A DNA stretch of 64,000 nucleotides from Pedobacter metabolipauper (GCF_004362715.1 NZ_SNYC01000004.1:1285254-1349253), one strand, 5' to 3'; counted from the stretch's first letter, positions 50,572 through 59,811 are shown. Notes: generated by a model from the sequence alone, not told the origin. Program-made: numbers and translations.

Positions 50572-51624
50572 ATGAAAAAAATATTAATAACTGGAGGGGC
50601 TGGATTTATTGGTTCCCATGTTGTAAGAAGATTTGTAACCAATTACCCGCAATACCATATTGTAAATCTGGATAAGTTGACCTATGCAGGTAACCTGGCT
50701 AACCTGACTGATATTGAAGATCAGCCAAATTATAGCTTTGTTAAGGCAGACATTACAGATGCTGCTGAAATAAATACCCTGTTTAAGCAGGAAAATTTTG
50801 ATGCAGTAATTCACCTTGCTGCTGAATCACATGTAGACCGGTCGATCACTGATCCTACGGCTTTTGTGATGACCAATGTAATTGGTACCGTGAATTTGCT
50901 GAATGCGGCACGGGAACACTGGAAGGGCAATTACGGGGAAAAGCGTTTCTATCATGTGTCAACGGATGAGGTATATGGTGCCCTTGGCGAAACCGGAATG
51001 TTTACGGAAACTACAGGATATGATCCGCACAGTCCATATTCTGCATCTAAAGCATCTTCAGACCATTTTGTAAGGGCTTACCATGATACTTACGGTATTG
51101 ATGTGGTGATTTCCAACTGCTCTAACAATTATGGTTCCCATCATTTTCCGGAGAAACTGATCCCTTTGGCAATTAATAACATCAAAAATAATCAACCTGT
51201 TCCTGTATATGGAAAAGGAGAGAATATTAGGGATTGGTTATGGGTTGAAGACCATGCAAGAGCCATTGATGTGATCTTTCATCAGGCTAAAAGCGGACAG
51301 ACCTATAATATTGGCGGACATAATGAATGGAAGAACATTGATTTGATCCATCTGCTTTGTGATATTATGGATAAGAAGCTGGGCAGACCTGCCGGAGAAT
51401 CTGCTAAACTGATCACTTTTGTAACGGATAGGGCCGGACATGATCTGCGTTATGCCATTGACTCTACAAAACTTCAGAAGGAACTGGATTGGGTACCAAG
51501 CCTGCAATTTGAAGAAGGCCTGGATAAAACGGTATCCTGGTACCTGGAAAACGAAGCATGGCTGTCTGATGTGACTTCCGGAAATTACCAGGCTTATTAT
51601 GATAAGCAATACGAAGGAAGATAA
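50572..51624 (+). CDS. rfbB: dTDP-glucose 4,6-dehydratase
   Basis: 350 residues. LITGGAGFIGSHVVRRFV, HLAAESHVDRSI, VSTDEVYGALGETGMFTE and HSPYSASKASSDHFVRAY (catalytic Tyr and Lys) are RmlB hallmarks, with NCSNNYG and RDWLWVEDHARAI further on. It makes dTDP-4-keto-6-deoxyglucose for rhamnose or amino-sugar synthesis. RfbA, C and D are not in the window. Last gene of the operon; a strong terminator follows. Confidence 0.95.
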   Translation: MKKILITGGAGFIGSHVVRRFVTNYPQYHIVNLDKLTYAGNLANLTDIEDQPNYSFVKADITDAAEINTLFKQENFDAVIHLAAESHVDRSITDPTAFVMTNVIGTVNLLNAAREHWKGNYGEKRFYHVSTDEVYGALGETGMFTETTGYDPHSPYSASKASSDHFVRAYHDTYGIDVVISNCSNNYGSHHFPEKLIPLAINNIKNNQPVPVYGKGENIRDWLWVEDHARAIDVIFHQAKSGQTYNIGGHNEWKNIDLIHLLCDIMDKKLGRPAGESAKLITFVTDRAGHDLRYAIDSTKLQKELDWVPSLQFEEGLDKTVSWYLENEAWLSDVTSGNYQAYYDKQYEGR

Positions 51625-51630
51625 AATAAT

Positions 51631-51668
51631 AAAAAAAGAGGGGTTAAATTTTTAACCCCTCTTTTTTT
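51631..51668. terminator. Bidirectional terminator between rfbB and ABC permease
   Basis: An 18-bp perfect stem (51631-51648 with 51651-51668) with A-run on one side and T-run on the other and a 2-nt spacer, so it works both ways. The permease stop codon at 51668 touches it. Confidence 0.92.
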
Positions 51669-52900
51669 TACTCATATCTTAAGGCTTCAACCGGATCCAG
51701 CTTGGAAGCTTTCTTTGCCGGATAATAGCCAGAGACGATCCCTACCAATACACACAACGCAAACCCTCCAAAGATCCATTGCCACGGTATGATGAAGGTT
51801 CCGCTCATGGCCAGGGAGATTAGATTCCCTATGGATATTCCAAGGAATATCCCGAATGCACCACCCATCAGACAAATGATTACGGCCTCAATCAAAAACT
51901 GCTTCCTGATCACTGCCGGATTTGCACCAATGGCTTTCCGTATTCCAATTTCACGCGTTCTTTCGGTTACTGAAACCAGCATGATATTCATTAAACCGAT
52001 GGAAGCCCCAATCAGGGTAATGCCCCCAATGGCAACTCCGCCAAGCACAATATATTTTAGGTTTTCAAATAAAGTTTGTGCGATCGCATCGCTTTTTGTA
52101 ATCTCGAAATTATCCGGATCTCTGATCTTTACCTTTCTGATGGCCCGGAATGTTGCCGTAGACTCCCCAATAATATTATCCATCTGATCGTTATTCGGTA
52201 CCATTACCGTAATGGTATAGGATGGATTTGAATTGGAGTTGATCAGCTTGGCTTTTAACAAAGGAATATATACCGCACGGTCGCCGCTAAATCCCATACT
52301 GGCACCTTTAGATAACAGAACGCCGATTACTTTTAAACGGGTACCTCCCACGGTAATTACCTTGTCCAGGGGAGAATCTTTTTTAAATAGCTTGTCACTG
52401 ATCTCGCTTCCGATGATACAAACGTTATTTCCAGACTCCACTTCTGCAAGACTGAAGTTTCTGCCCAGTGAAATTTCCAGACCTTGTGAACTCAGCCCGT
52501 TTTCATCGATTCCCTGCAGGTTGATATTTGGGTTGGTCTTTTCTGCGCCGAACTTGGCAGTAGCACCGCCACTGGCAAATACACTAATTGCAACTGTTCC
52601 CGGAGTATTTAAGCGTTCTTTAAACCGGATGGCATCTTCATAGCGAATAGACCTGAAAGGCTTAGGGCGCTGACCGGAGCCGCCGATCCGGATACCCGAG
52701 CCCCTGTTCCTGATGGTAAAGGAATTTGCACCCATGCTTGAAAAGGCGTCGGTCATGCTTTTCTTTACCGCATCCAGTGTGGTTAATATACCCACCAATG
52801 CAGATAGTCCAATGGCTATGATCAACGCAGTAAGCAACGTGCGCAGCCTGTTACTTTTTATGGATTGAAGGGCAAGTCTTACGTTTTCAGTATAGGTCAT
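51668..52900 (-). CDS. ABC transporter permease, MacB/FtsX type
   Basis: 410 residues. First membrane helix follows [20 protein letters not shown], then a periplasmic MacB_PCD domain (about 50-240), and three C-terminal membrane segments with the FtsX motif [24 protein letters not shown]. Such permeases act with an ATPase and often a membrane-fusion protein to export peptides, lipoproteins or drugs. No ATPase gene lies next to it here, so the partner is encoded elsewhere. Inner membrane. Confidence 0.92.
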   Translation of the reverse strand: MTYTENVRLALQSIKSNRLRTLLTALIIAIGLSALVGILTTLDAVKKSMTDAFSSMGANSFTIRNRGSGIRIGGSGQRPKPFRSIRYEDAIRFKERLNTPGTVAISVFASGGATAKFGAEKTNPNINLQGIDENGLSSQGLEISLGRNFSLAEVESGNNVCIIGSEISDKLFKKDSPLDKVITVGGTRLKVIGVLLSKGASMGFSGDRAVYIPLLKAKLINSNSNPSYTITVMVPNNDQMDNIIGESTATFRAIRKVKIRDPDNFEITKSDAIAQTLFENLKYIVLGGVAIGGITLIGASIGLMNIMLVSVTERTREIGIRKAIGANPAVIRKQFLIEAVIICLMGGAFGIFLGISIGNLISLAMSGTFIIPWQWIFGGFALCVLVGIVSGYYPAKKASKLDPVEALRYE

Positions 52901-52934
52901 TATGGAAATATAAAATTCTTGTTGGGATAAAATT

Positions 52935-52965
52935 AAAAAAGTCCCGCTGTTAAGACAACGGGACT
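52935..52965 (-). terminator. Intrinsic terminator of the IscA-type gene
   Basis: Stem 52955-52965 with 52940-52950 (one mismatch) followed by T6 on the minus strand. It lies 28 bp after the stop at 52993 and 35 bp before the permease start, so the permease has its own promoter or depends on read-through. Confidence 0.85.
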
Positions 52966-52992
52966 GGTTATAATGTTACAACGAAAACCTAT

Positions 52993-53346
52993 TTAGACGG
53001 AGAAACTCGTTCCGCATCCGCAGGTGCTGTTTGCATTCGGATTGCTAAAGGTAAACCCTCTTGAATTCAATCCATCCTGCCAGTCTACCTGCATTCCCAG
53101 CAAATACATCTGATGGGCTTTATGCATAAATACCTTAATTCCGTCAATTATAAATTCCTGATCGCCTTCTTTTTTTTGATCGAAGCCTAATACATAGCTC
53201 ATTCCAGAGCATCCTCCTCCGTCAACTCCAACGCGTAATCCAAAATCTTCAGAGATTTCCTGCTGATCTTTTAATTTAAAAAGCTCTTTAACAGCTCCTT
53301 CTGTAAAAGTTACCGGTGCAAATGCTGTGTCAACTGTAGTGCTCAT
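52993..53346 (-). CDS. Iron-sulphur cluster carrier, HesB/IscA (ErpA-like) family
   Basis: 117 residues from ATG 53346. The 34 extra codons upstream read through the leader and are rejected. The three ligand cysteines are Cys46 (GGGCSGMSY), Cys109 and Cys111 (STCGCGTSF). A-type carriers pass Fe-S clusters to client enzymes; IspH and RlmD, encoded nearby, are possible clients in the cell. An 8-bp inverted repeat lies in the leader. Cytosolic. Confidence 0.93.
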   Translation of the reverse strand: MSTTVDTAFAPVTFTEGAVKELFKLKDQQEISEDFGLRVGVDGGGCSGMSYVLGFDQKKEGDQEFIIDGIKVFMHKAHQMYLLGMQVDWQDGLNSRGFTFSNPNANSTCGCGTSFSV

Positions 53347-53362
53347 GATAGTTAAATTATAT

Positions 53363-53384
53363 AGGTTATACCGAGATATAACCT
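53363..53384. promoter_or_regulatory. Perfect 8-bp inverted repeat upstream of IscA-type gene
   Basis: AGGTTATA at 53363-53370 and TATAACCT at 53377-53384 with a 6-nt spacer, 17 bp before the ATG. It could be a repressor site or an mRNA hairpin; AGGAGG lies at its outer edge on the minus strand but 30 or more bp from the start, too far for a ribosome site. Confidence 0.45.
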
Positions 53385-53481
53385 CCTGTTGAAAAAAATC
53401 AATTAATGGAGTAAATATAAATAAAATGTACATTTTTGTTACTGTCAATAACTAATTATTACTGTAATCAAACAAAGCTGA

Positions 53482-54012
53482 ATGAATCTGCAAAACTTTT
53501 TGACCGAGGTTGCCACGACTGCCCTGTCCGGAGTTATTATCTTAATAGCTGGATACTCCTTATTAAAGAATGACATCCAACGGTATTTTAAGCTGCGGTT
53601 TGCATCTGTAAGAGCCGATGAAAATAGCCAGCTGCTTACCTTGCGTTTGCAGGCCTATGAACGGCTGACTGTCTTTATTGAACGGATTAACCCGGCAAAC
53701 CTCTTCCTCCGGCTTCATCAGCAGGGAATCTCAGTCTATGACATGCAGTCGAACATACTAAATGAGATCAGGTCAGAGTACCAGCATAATGTGGCCCAGC
53801 AGCTATATATCAACGCAACTACCTGGAAAGTGATCAGCTCTTTAAAAGATGATACCCTGGCTATGGTAAACAATGCGGTTGCAGGATTGCCTGAAAATTC
53901 CGCAGGAGTGGATCTGAGTAAAAAGGTATTACAGCACATGGCCGGAATGACCGATAATCCGTACGACCTTACCCTGAACCTGATCAAGAAAGACATCCAT
54001 CAATTGTTTTAA
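53482..54012 (+). CDS. Unknown membrane-anchored protein next to acyl-CoA mutase
   Basis: 176 residues. One N-terminal membrane segment (TALSGVIILIAGYSLL, about 13-28), then a helical cytosolic part with a coiled-coil character (DENSQLLTLRLQAYERLTVFIERINPANLF). No known domain recognised. The mutase gene starts 3 bp after its stop, so the two are tightly coupled. A role in anchoring or guarding the mutase is conjecture. Confidence 0.72.
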   Translation: MNLQNFLTEVATTALSGVIILIAGYSLLKNDIQRYFKLRFASVRADENSQLLTLRLQAYERLTVFIERINPANLFLRLHQQGISVYDMQSNILNEIRSEYQHNVAQQLYINATTWKVISSLKDDTLAMVNNAVAGLPENSAGVDLSKKVLQHMAGMTDNPYDLTLNLIKKDIHQLF

Positions 54013-54015
54013 GTT

Positions 54016-55563
54016 ATGGAAGAAAAGAAAATCACCACCACTTCCGGTATTGAAATTAAAGAACTGTATACCAGTACCCGCCCTTTAACAGAGGTTCCCG
54101 GTGAATTTCCATTTACCAGGGGGATACAAAAGGACATGTACCGGGGCAGATTATGGACGATGCGCCAGTATGCCGGGTTTTCAACTGCCGAAGAATCCAA
54201 TAAAAGGTACCATTATTTACTTCAGCAAGGAACAATGGGCTTGTCTGTGGCTTTTGACCTCCCTACTCAAATCGGGTACGATTCTGATCATGACATGGCA
54301 GAAGGTGAGGTTGGAAAAGTGGGTGTTGCCATTGATTCTTTAAAAGACATAGAGATCTTATTTGAGGGCATTGAGCTGGAAAAGATCAGCACCTCTATGA
54401 CCATTAATGCAACGGCTTCTATTTTATTGGCCATGTACCTTGCACTGGCAAAAAAGCAGGGGGCCGATTTGAAGCAGATCTCCGGAACCATACAGAATGA
54501 TATATTAAAAGAATATGCGGCAAGGGGTACTTATATCTACCCTCCAAAGCAATCGATGCGCATCATTACTGATATTTTTGAATACTGCAGTAAAGAAGTT
54601 CCAAAATGGAATACCATTTCCATATCTGGTTACCACATTCGTGAAGCCGGGTCAACTGCAGTTCAGGAGCTGGCCTTTACACTCGCTAACGGAAAAGCAT
54701 ACCTGAGGGCTGCACTTGAAAAAGGACTTGACATTAATATTTTTGCAAAACGTTTGTCTTTTTTCTTTAACTGCCATAATAATTTTTTTGAGGAGATCGC
54801 GAAATTCAGGGCTGCGAGGAGAATGTGGGCAAAGATAACGAGGGATTTAGGAGCTACAGATGAAAAGGCACAAATGCTGCGTTTTCACACCCAAACCGGC
54901 GGATCTACGTTAACAGCCCAACAGCCGTTAAATAATGTCGTCCGCGTCACCAATCAGGCTATGGCAGCAGTGCTGGGAGGTACGCAATCCCTGCACACAA
55001 ACGGGTATGATGAAGCACTTTCACTGCCTACAGAAGCGGCAGCAAAGATCGCCCTGCGTACGCAGCAGGTGATTGCTTTTGAGAGCGGTGTTACGGATAC
55101 CGTTGACCCCCTTGCAGGCTCTTATTTTGTGGAGACCCTGACCGATAATATTGAAGCTGCAGCACAGTTGTATATAGATAAGATCGACGCCATGGGCGGA
55201 TCTGTAAACGCAATAGAAAATCAGTATATACAAAATGAGATTTCTGCGGCTGCATACCAGTATCAGCTTGAGATTGAAGAAGGTGCCAGGGTCATTGTGG
55301 GTGTAAATAAGTTTGCCCGGGAAGTAGAGGGTATTCATGAGGTATTCAGCATCGATGAATCTATCCGTACCATACAAACGGCTAAACTAAGTGCCCTGAA
55401 AGCCGAAAGAAACGCATTTTTAGTCGAAAATGCATTGAGGGATCTGGAAGAAGCAGCCAGGGGAACGGCCAACTTGATGCCGTTTATACTGGTTGCTGTA
55501 GAGGCTTATGCTACCCTGGGTGAGATCTCTAATATTCTACGTAAGGTTTTTGGAGAGTATTAA
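54016..55563 (+). CDS. Acyl-CoA (methylmalonyl-CoA) mutase large subunit, without B12 domain
   Basis: 515 residues. The substrate-binding TIM barrel of MCM-type mutases: [58 protein letters not shown] and [17 protein letters not shown]. Whole methylmalonyl-CoA mutases are 700 or more residues and end with a cobalamin domain containing DxHxxG; that domain is absent, so a separate B12 subunit must exist, as in isobutyryl- and 2-hydroxyisobutyryl-CoA mutases. Substrate therefore uncertain. Coupled to the upstream membrane protein gene. Confidence 0.9.
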   Translation: MEEKKITTTSGIEIKELYTSTRPLTEVPGEFPFTRGIQKDMYRGRLWTMRQYAGFSTAEESNKRYHYLLQQGTMGLSVAFDLPTQIGYDSDHDMAEGEVGKVGVAIDSLKDIEILFEGIELEKISTSMTINATASILLAMYLALAKKQGADLKQISGTIQNDILKEYAARGTYIYPPKQSMRIITDIFEYCSKEVPKWNTISISGYHIREAGSTAVQELAFTLANGKAYLRAALEKGLDINIFAKRLSFFFNCHNNFFEEIAKFRAARRMWAKITRDLGATDEKAQMLRFHTQTGGSTLTAQQPLNNVVRVTNQAMAAVLGGTQSLHTNGYDEALSLPTEAAAKIALRTQQVIAFESGVTDTVDPLAGSYFVETLTDNIEAAAQLYIDKIDAMGGSVNAIENQYIQNEISAAAYQYQLEIEEGARVIVGVNKFAREVEGIHEVFSIDESIRTIQTAKLSALKAERNAFLVENALRDLEEAARGTANLMPFILVAVEAYATLGEISNILRKVFGEY

Positions 55564-55757
55564 AAAGGATGTTAACAAATAGTTATCAACACAAAAAATT
55601 CAGGTTAACTAGGTTATGCTATTGCTGTCTAAGCACTTACCAAATAAATGAAAATTAAGTTTTTTTTGTTGATAATTTTTTGAATATTCGATCTCTCGAA
55701 ACAGCAGTTTTTTTATGCTCGTATCGTCACTGTAAACCAACAAATTATAGAATTAAT
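55564..55757. promoter_or_regulatory. dnaA upstream region with two DnaA-box-like sites
   Basis: TTATCAACA occurs at 55583-55591 and, inverted, at 55667-55675. Each differs from the DnaA box TTATCCACA by one base. The segment is AT-rich. It fits autoregulation of dnaA; a replication origin is possible but needs more boxes and a skew switch. Confidence 0.5.
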
Positions 55758-57188
55758 ATGGAAAAAACTTGTACCGAAGTATGGAAAAACTGTCTCCAAA
55801 TCATAAAAGATAACATCCCGAACCAAAGTTTTAAGACTTGGTTTGAACCGATATCAGCCTTGAAGTTGGAAGGTAAAGTTTTGACCATACAAGTGCCTAG
55901 TTTATTCTTCTATGAATGGTTGGAAGAACACTATGTAGGCTTACTTCGTAAGACCGTTAAAAAACAACTGGGAGACGAGGGAAGACTGGAATATAATATT
56001 GTAGTGGATAAGTCTTCCAATACAGGTTCTCCATATACAACCAATATGCCAAGTAACGGCAATGGGGCTGAAGCTAAGATTCAGTCTATGCCGATTCCTG
56101 TATCTATTAATAAAGATATCAAGAACCCTTTTATTATCCCGGGTTTGAAGAAATTGAATGTTGATCCGCAATTGAATTCCAATTATACTTTTGATAATTA
56201 TATTGAGGGCGACTGTAACCGTCTGGCACGTTCTGCAGGTTATGCTGTTGCGGCAAAACCGGGTGGTACTTCATTCAACCCGCTAATGATCTATGGTGGT
56301 GTTGGATTGGGTAAAACACACCTTGCCCAGGCTATAGGTAATGAGATTAAACGCAATATGCCGGATAAGCTTGTTATTTATGTTTCTTGTGAGAAATTCT
56401 GTCAGCAGTTTGTAGATTCATTAAAGAACAATACCATCAATGACTTTGTGAACTTTTACCAGGCCATGGATGTGATCATTATGGATGATGTACATAACTT
56501 CGCTGGTAAAGAAAAAACACAGGATATCTTCTTCCATATCTTTAATCACCTGCATCAATCCGGAAAACAGGTGATCCTGTCTTCTGATAAGCCACCAAAG
56601 GATCTTGCCGGATTAGAAGAAAGACTATTAAGCCGCTTTAAATGGGGTCTTTCTGCGGATCTTCAAATCCCTGATCTGGAAACCAGGATCGCTATTCTAC
56701 GCAAAAAGATGTATGCTGACGGTATTGAACTTCCAGCAGAAGTAGTAGAGTATGTAGCACACAACATTGACAACAATGTACGTGAGCTTGAAGGAGCAAT
56801 GGTCTCTTTATTGGCACAATCTACTTTAAACAAGAAGGATATTGACCTGGCCTTAGCCAAACAAATGCTAAAGAACTTTATTAAAAATACATCTAAAGAG
56901 ATTTCAATGGAGTACATCCAGAAATTGGTTTGTGAGTATTTTGAGGTTCCTGTTGATATGGTTAAATCTCAAACGCGTAAGCGTGAAATTGTTCAGGCAC
57001 GTCAGATCTCTATGTACCTTTCCAAGAGCCATACCAAATCATCTTTGAAAACTATTGGTGCTTTTTTTGGCGGAAGGGATCACTCTACTGTAATCTATGC
57101 CTGCCAAACTGTGGAAGATCTGATCGATACAGATAAGAAGTTTAAAGGCTATGTATACGACATACAAAAGAAATTGAAAATGAGCTAA
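55758..57188 (+). CDS. dnaA: Chromosomal replication initiator DnaA
   Basis: 476 residues from ATG 55758, where MEKTCTEVWKNCLQIIKDN begins domain I; the longer frame from 55680 adds an unlikely leader. Walker A is GGVGLGKTHLAQ, Walker B IIMDDVHNF, sensor residues follow in LSSDKPPKDLAGLEERLLSRFKWG (residues read singly), and the DNA-binding signature is GRDHSTVIYACQ. It binds DnaA boxes and opens oriC. Neighbours are an acyl-CoA mutase and a Nudix gene; dnaN and recF are not adjacent, as is usual in Bacteroidota. Confidence 0.97.
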   Translation: MEKTCTEVWKNCLQIIKDNIPNQSFKTWFEPISALKLEGKVLTIQVPSLFFYEWLEEHYVGLLRKTVKKQLGDEGRLEYNIVVDKSSNTGSPYTTNMPSNGNGAEAKIQSMPIPVSINKDIKNPFIIPGLKKLNVDPQLNSNYTFDNYIEGDCNRLARSAGYAVAAKPGGTSFNPLMIYGGVGLGKTHLAQAIGNEIKRNMPDKLVIYVSCEKFCQQFVDSLKNNTINDFVNFYQAMDVIIMDDVHNFAGKEKTQDIFFHIFNHLHQSGKQVILSSDKPPKDLAGLEERLLSRFKWGLSADLQIPDLETRIAILRKKMYADGIELPAEVVEYVAHNIDNNVRELEGAMVSLLAQSTLNKKDIDLALAKQMLKNFIKNTSKEISMEYIQKLVCEYFEVPVDMVKSQTRKREIVQARQISMYLSKSHTKSSLKTIGAFFGGRDHSTVIYACQTVEDLIDTDKKFKGYVYDIQKKLKMS

Positions 57189-57209
57189 GCAACTGCTTAC
57201 GTTAAGTAT

Positions 57210-57247
57210 AAAAAAACCGTCTCATCAATTAATGAGACGGTTTTTTT
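57210..57247. terminator. Bidirectional terminator between dnaA and Nudix gene
   Basis: A 16-bp perfect stem (57210-57225 with 57232-57247), 6-nt loop, A-run before and T-run after. It serves dnaA and the convergent Nudix gene ending at 57281. Confidence 0.92.
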
Positions 57248-57280
57248 CGTCATTGATATCTGCAACGAACCCGGTACGGT

Positions 57281-57832
57281 TTAAACCAACGCACCCAGTT
57301 TCATTAAACCATAGAATAAGGCTGTACTGTGCAAAGATTGTGCAATCTTATTTTCTTTTAGAAGTTGTTTCACTTCATCTATGGTGTATTCTTCAACTTC
57401 AAGGATCTCATGTTCATCCAGGTGCTGCGTATGTGTCTTTTTGCCGCCTTTTAATAAATAACAATAGGTAATGTTATTTGCTGTAGCCGGATTGGGATAA
57501 GTCTCTGCAAGCAGTTCAATGCTTTCAAAGGAGTAACCGGTTTCTTCAAGGAGTTCTCTTTTTATGGCATCTTCCGGACTTTCATTACCATCGATCACAC
57601 CTCCGGGAATTTCTAGCGAGATAAGATCTGCTCCATGTCTGTATTGTCTGACCATGATGATCTTGTGGTCTTCTGTTAACGCAACGGCATTTACCCAATT
57701 GGGATATTCAAGCACATAGTAATCATCTTTGATCGTTCCGTTCTGAAGGTCGCAGGTATCTACACGTAAGGTTGCCCATTTTTCTTTCACCAGGTATTTT
57801 GATGAAAGTTTTTTCCATTTTAATATTTCCAT
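57281..57832 (-). CDS. Nudix hydrolase, ADP-ribose pyrophosphatase-like
   Basis: 183 residues from ATG 57832. A longer frame reaches into the glycine-rich end of the upstream gene and is not real. The Nudix box is seen in GGVIDGNESPEDAIKREL followed by LEETGYSFESIELLAE. TVDTC-like N-terminal strands and QYRHGADLISLEIPGG fit the ADP-ribose pyrophosphatase branch. It would cleave ADP-ribose or a related nucleotide sugar. Cytosolic. It starts 13 bp after the stop of the TPM gene. Confidence 0.9.
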   Translation of the reverse strand: MEILKWKKLSSKYLVKEKWATLRVDTCDLQNGTIKDDYYVLEYPNWVNAVALTEDHKIIMVRQYRHGADLISLEIPGGVIDGNESPEDAIKRELLEETGYSFESIELLAETYPNPATANNITYCYLLKGGKKTHTQHLDEHEILEVEEYTIDEVKQLLKENKIAQSLHSTALFYGLMKLGALV

Positions 57833-57845
57833 TCTTAATTGATGT

Positions 57846-58616
57846 TTACCAGCTTCCGCTGCTTCCGCCTCCGCCAAAACTACCGCCACCAAAGCCACCA
57901 AAGCCTCCTCCGCTACTGCTGCCTCCGCCGCCCCAGCCTCCGCCAGAACTTCTTCCGCTGCTGCCTAAAAGCATGCCCCAGAAAAGCGCATCAGACACGC
58001 CACGGCCACCAATAACTTGTCCGCCGCCACCGCCACGTCCCCCTCTTCGAACGATGATCGCGATGATCACAATGATCACAATGATGGCACCGACAGGAAA
58101 GCCGCCTTTATTTTTAGATTTTTTTGGTCTTTCTTCCTTATATTCTCCTTTGGTGTATTTGATGATCGCATTGGTACCTGCTTCAAGCCCCTGGTAGTAG
58201 TCGCCGGCTTTAAAATAGGGTTTGATGTCATTTTCTATAATTCGTTTTGAATATACATCCGGAAGAACTCCTTCCAGGCCATAGCCCGTTTGTATAGAGA
58301 TTTTTCTGTCGCCCACGGCGACAACGATCATGATCCCATTATTTTTTCCTGCTTGTCCGACACCCCATTTCCTGCCCAGCTCCAGTGTATATTCATTGAT
58401 GTCATAATCTCCGACAGTTTTTACGATGGCAATGGCGATTTGTGTAGAGGTAGAATCATTAAATGCAACCAGTTTTTGTTCCAGCTGCTGAACCTGGGAT
58501 GATGAAAGTGTATTGGTATAGTCATTGACCAGCTTGCCGGGTTTTGCCGGAAATTCCTGGGCAAAGCTTAATGAAGCCAGGGTAATCAGAAATAAGGCTG
58601 CGATTGATCTTTTCAT
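57846..58616 (-). CDS. TPM domain protein (YgcG family) with glycine-rich tail
   Basis: 256 residues. Signal peptide about 1-19 (cut after SFA). The TPM domain begins KPGKLVNDYTNTLSSSQVQQLE and continues to about 150 with NNGIMIVVAVGDRKISIQTGYGLEG. A membrane segment (AIIVIIVIIAIIV) follows at about 180, then a tail made almost only of Gly and Ser, ending in SSGSW. The tail is a low-complexity feature normal for this family. Function is unclear; TPM proteins are linked to membrane protein quality and photosystem repair in plants. Middle gene of a LemA/TPM/TPM run. Confidence 0.9.
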   Translation of the reverse strand: MKRSIAALFLITLASLSFAQEFPAKPGKLVNDYTNTLSSSQVQQLEQKLVAFNDSTSTQIAIAIVKTVGDYDINEYTLELGRKWGVGQAGKNNGIMIVVAVGDRKISIQTGYGLEGVLPDVYSKRIIENDIKPYFKAGDYYQGLEAGTNAIIKYTKGEYKEERPKKSKNKGGFPVGAIIVIIVIIAIIVRRGGRGGGGGQVIGGRGVSDALFWGMLLGSSGRSSGGGWGGGGSSSGGGFGGFGGGSFGGGGSSGSW

Positions 58617-58619
58617 AGC

Positions 58620-59063
58620 CTAATTCGTTTTGTTTTGATCCATGTAAACAATGTCGTTTGGTAATTCGTTGATATCACCGGCTTGAAAAGGAAAGAATAC
58701 TGCAAGCTGTTCTCCCGCTAGTCCGACACCTGCAATGATTCCCTGCGCCAGGTTACCAGCAGAGAAGTGGGCTGTCATTGCGATCTTTGTGGTTTCCCAA
58801 AAATCTGCAGGAACAACCCTGTTAATGCCGCTGTCTCCAATTATAGCAAACTTGTGATCTGCATAAGCCAGGTAAATCAGTACGCCATTGTGCCTGGATG
58901 TTTTGTCCATGCCTAATTTTGTAAAGTAACCGGTTGCTTTTTCAAAGGCATCACCTTCGCAATGTTTATCTAAGGCTATTCTAATTTCTCCGGAGGTCGC
59001 TTTTTCAGCTTCGGAAATTGCATTAGCGATCTGTTCTTGTTCTTGTTCTGTAAATAGGCTCAT
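58620..59063 (-). CDS. TPM domain protein, short form
   Basis: 147 residues, no signal peptide. ISEAEKATSGEIRIALDKHCEGD, HNGVLIYLAYADHKFAIIGD and GINRVVPADFWETTKIAM define the TPM fold seen also in the following gene. It is a second, cytosolic-looking or peripherally bound copy. It ends 3 bp before the start of the longer TPM gene, so they are coupled. Confidence 0.88.
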   Translation of the reverse strand: MSLFTEQEQEQIANAISEAEKATSGEIRIALDKHCEGDAFEKATGYFTKLGMDKTSRHNGVLIYLAYADHKFAIIGDSGINRVVPADFWETTKIAMTAHFSAGNLAQGIIAGVGLAGEQLAVFFPFQAGDINELPNDIVYMDQNKTN

Positions 59064-59082
59064 GAAAGATATATTATAAATG

Positions 59083-59112
59083 CAAAAGGCAGCCTTTGAA
59101 GACTGCCTTTTG
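59083..59112 (-). terminator. Hairpin between lemA and TPM genes
   Basis: A perfect 10-bp stem (59083-59092 with 59103-59112) with a 10-nt loop lies 14 bp after the lemA stop. Stem ends carry T-runs rather than a long tail, so it may weaken rather than stop transcription or protect the lemA end. Confidence 0.5.
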
Positions 59113-59126
59113 AAGGTTATGGCAAA

Positions 59127-59708
59127 TTAAAATTCTACTTTGGGGGCATTTTGTGCACCAGCGTCTGCTTTAAATGCAGCTTTTTTGCTAAATCCAAATA
59201 AGCCGGCGGTCAGGTTGTTCGGGAATGACCTCACTTTTACATTGTAGGTTTGTACAGACTCGTTAAAATCTTTACGTGCTACCGTGATGCGGTTTTCTGT
59301 ACCTTCAAGCTGGGCAGAAAGGTCGCTGAACTGCTGGGTTGCTTTTAATTCAGGATAGTTTTCGGTAAGCACCATTAAACGGCCCAATGCCTGTCCAACC
59401 TGTCCCTGGGCAGCCTGATATTTTTGAATGTTCTCTTCTGTTAATTTATCAGGATCAATTTTAATCTGACTTGCTTTTGAGCGTGCCTCGATAACCTGGG
59501 TTAATGTTCCCTGTTCAAATTTTGCAGCTCCTTTAACGGTACTCACTAAGTTGGGGATTAAATCTGAACGGCGTTGATATTGGGTTTCTACCTGTGCCCA
59601 TTTGGTTTGTACATCTTCATCCAGCTTTACTAAGCTGTTATACCCACAACCACTAAATGCGATAAGTACAACTATAACCGCTACCAGTGCTAAAACTACT
59701 TTTTTCAT
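59127..59708 (-). CDS. lemA: LemA family protein
   Basis: 193 residues. The N-terminus has one hydrophobic segment ending in AFSGCGYNSLV, a lipobox-like site. The LemA domain includes YNSLVKLDEDVQTKWAQVE, QYQRRSDLIPNLVSTVKG and NYPELKATQQFSDLSAQLEG, all conserved. It is mostly helical. The role is poorly known; LemA and TPM genes lie together in many bacteria, as here. First gene of this unit. Confidence 0.94.
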   Translation of the reverse strand: MKKVVLALVAVIVVLIAFSGCGYNSLVKLDEDVQTKWAQVETQYQRRSDLIPNLVSTVKGAAKFEQGTLTQVIEARSKASQIKIDPDKLTEENIQKYQAAQGQVGQALGRLMVLTENYPELKATQQFSDLSAQLEGTENRITVARKDFNESVQTYNVKVRSFPNNLTAGLFGFSKKAAFKADAGAQNAPKVEF

Positions 59709-59803
59709 ATTGTTTATTTTTCTTAAGTTATCCTGAAAGACAAACGAAAGCTATTCGTGTTTTGTTTTCAAGTGTTAATTTACACATTAGAACTCAACTT
59801 TCG

Positions 59804-59811
59804 TACCTTTG
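59804..59811 (+). promoter_or_regulatory. -7-like box TACCTTTG in lemA/FAD-protein gap
   Basis: Exact TAnnTTTG, 141 bp before the ATG at 59952. It may be a second, distal promoter or start a short RNA; the segment has no gene. Confidence 0.35.

Noticed and set aside
55564..55757. Replication origin
   Set aside because: Only two imperfect DnaA boxes and no dnaN neighbour; kept as a regulatory region instead.
57833..57901. N-terminal extension of the Nudix protein
   Set aside because: It is the antisense-frame reading of the glycine-rich tail of the upstream TPM gene; the Nudix family starts at the ATG at 57832.
57772..58197. Proline-rich open frame on the plus strand
   Set aside because: It is the mirror of the Gly/Ser-rich TPM tail; a typical shadow of low-complexity coding sequence.
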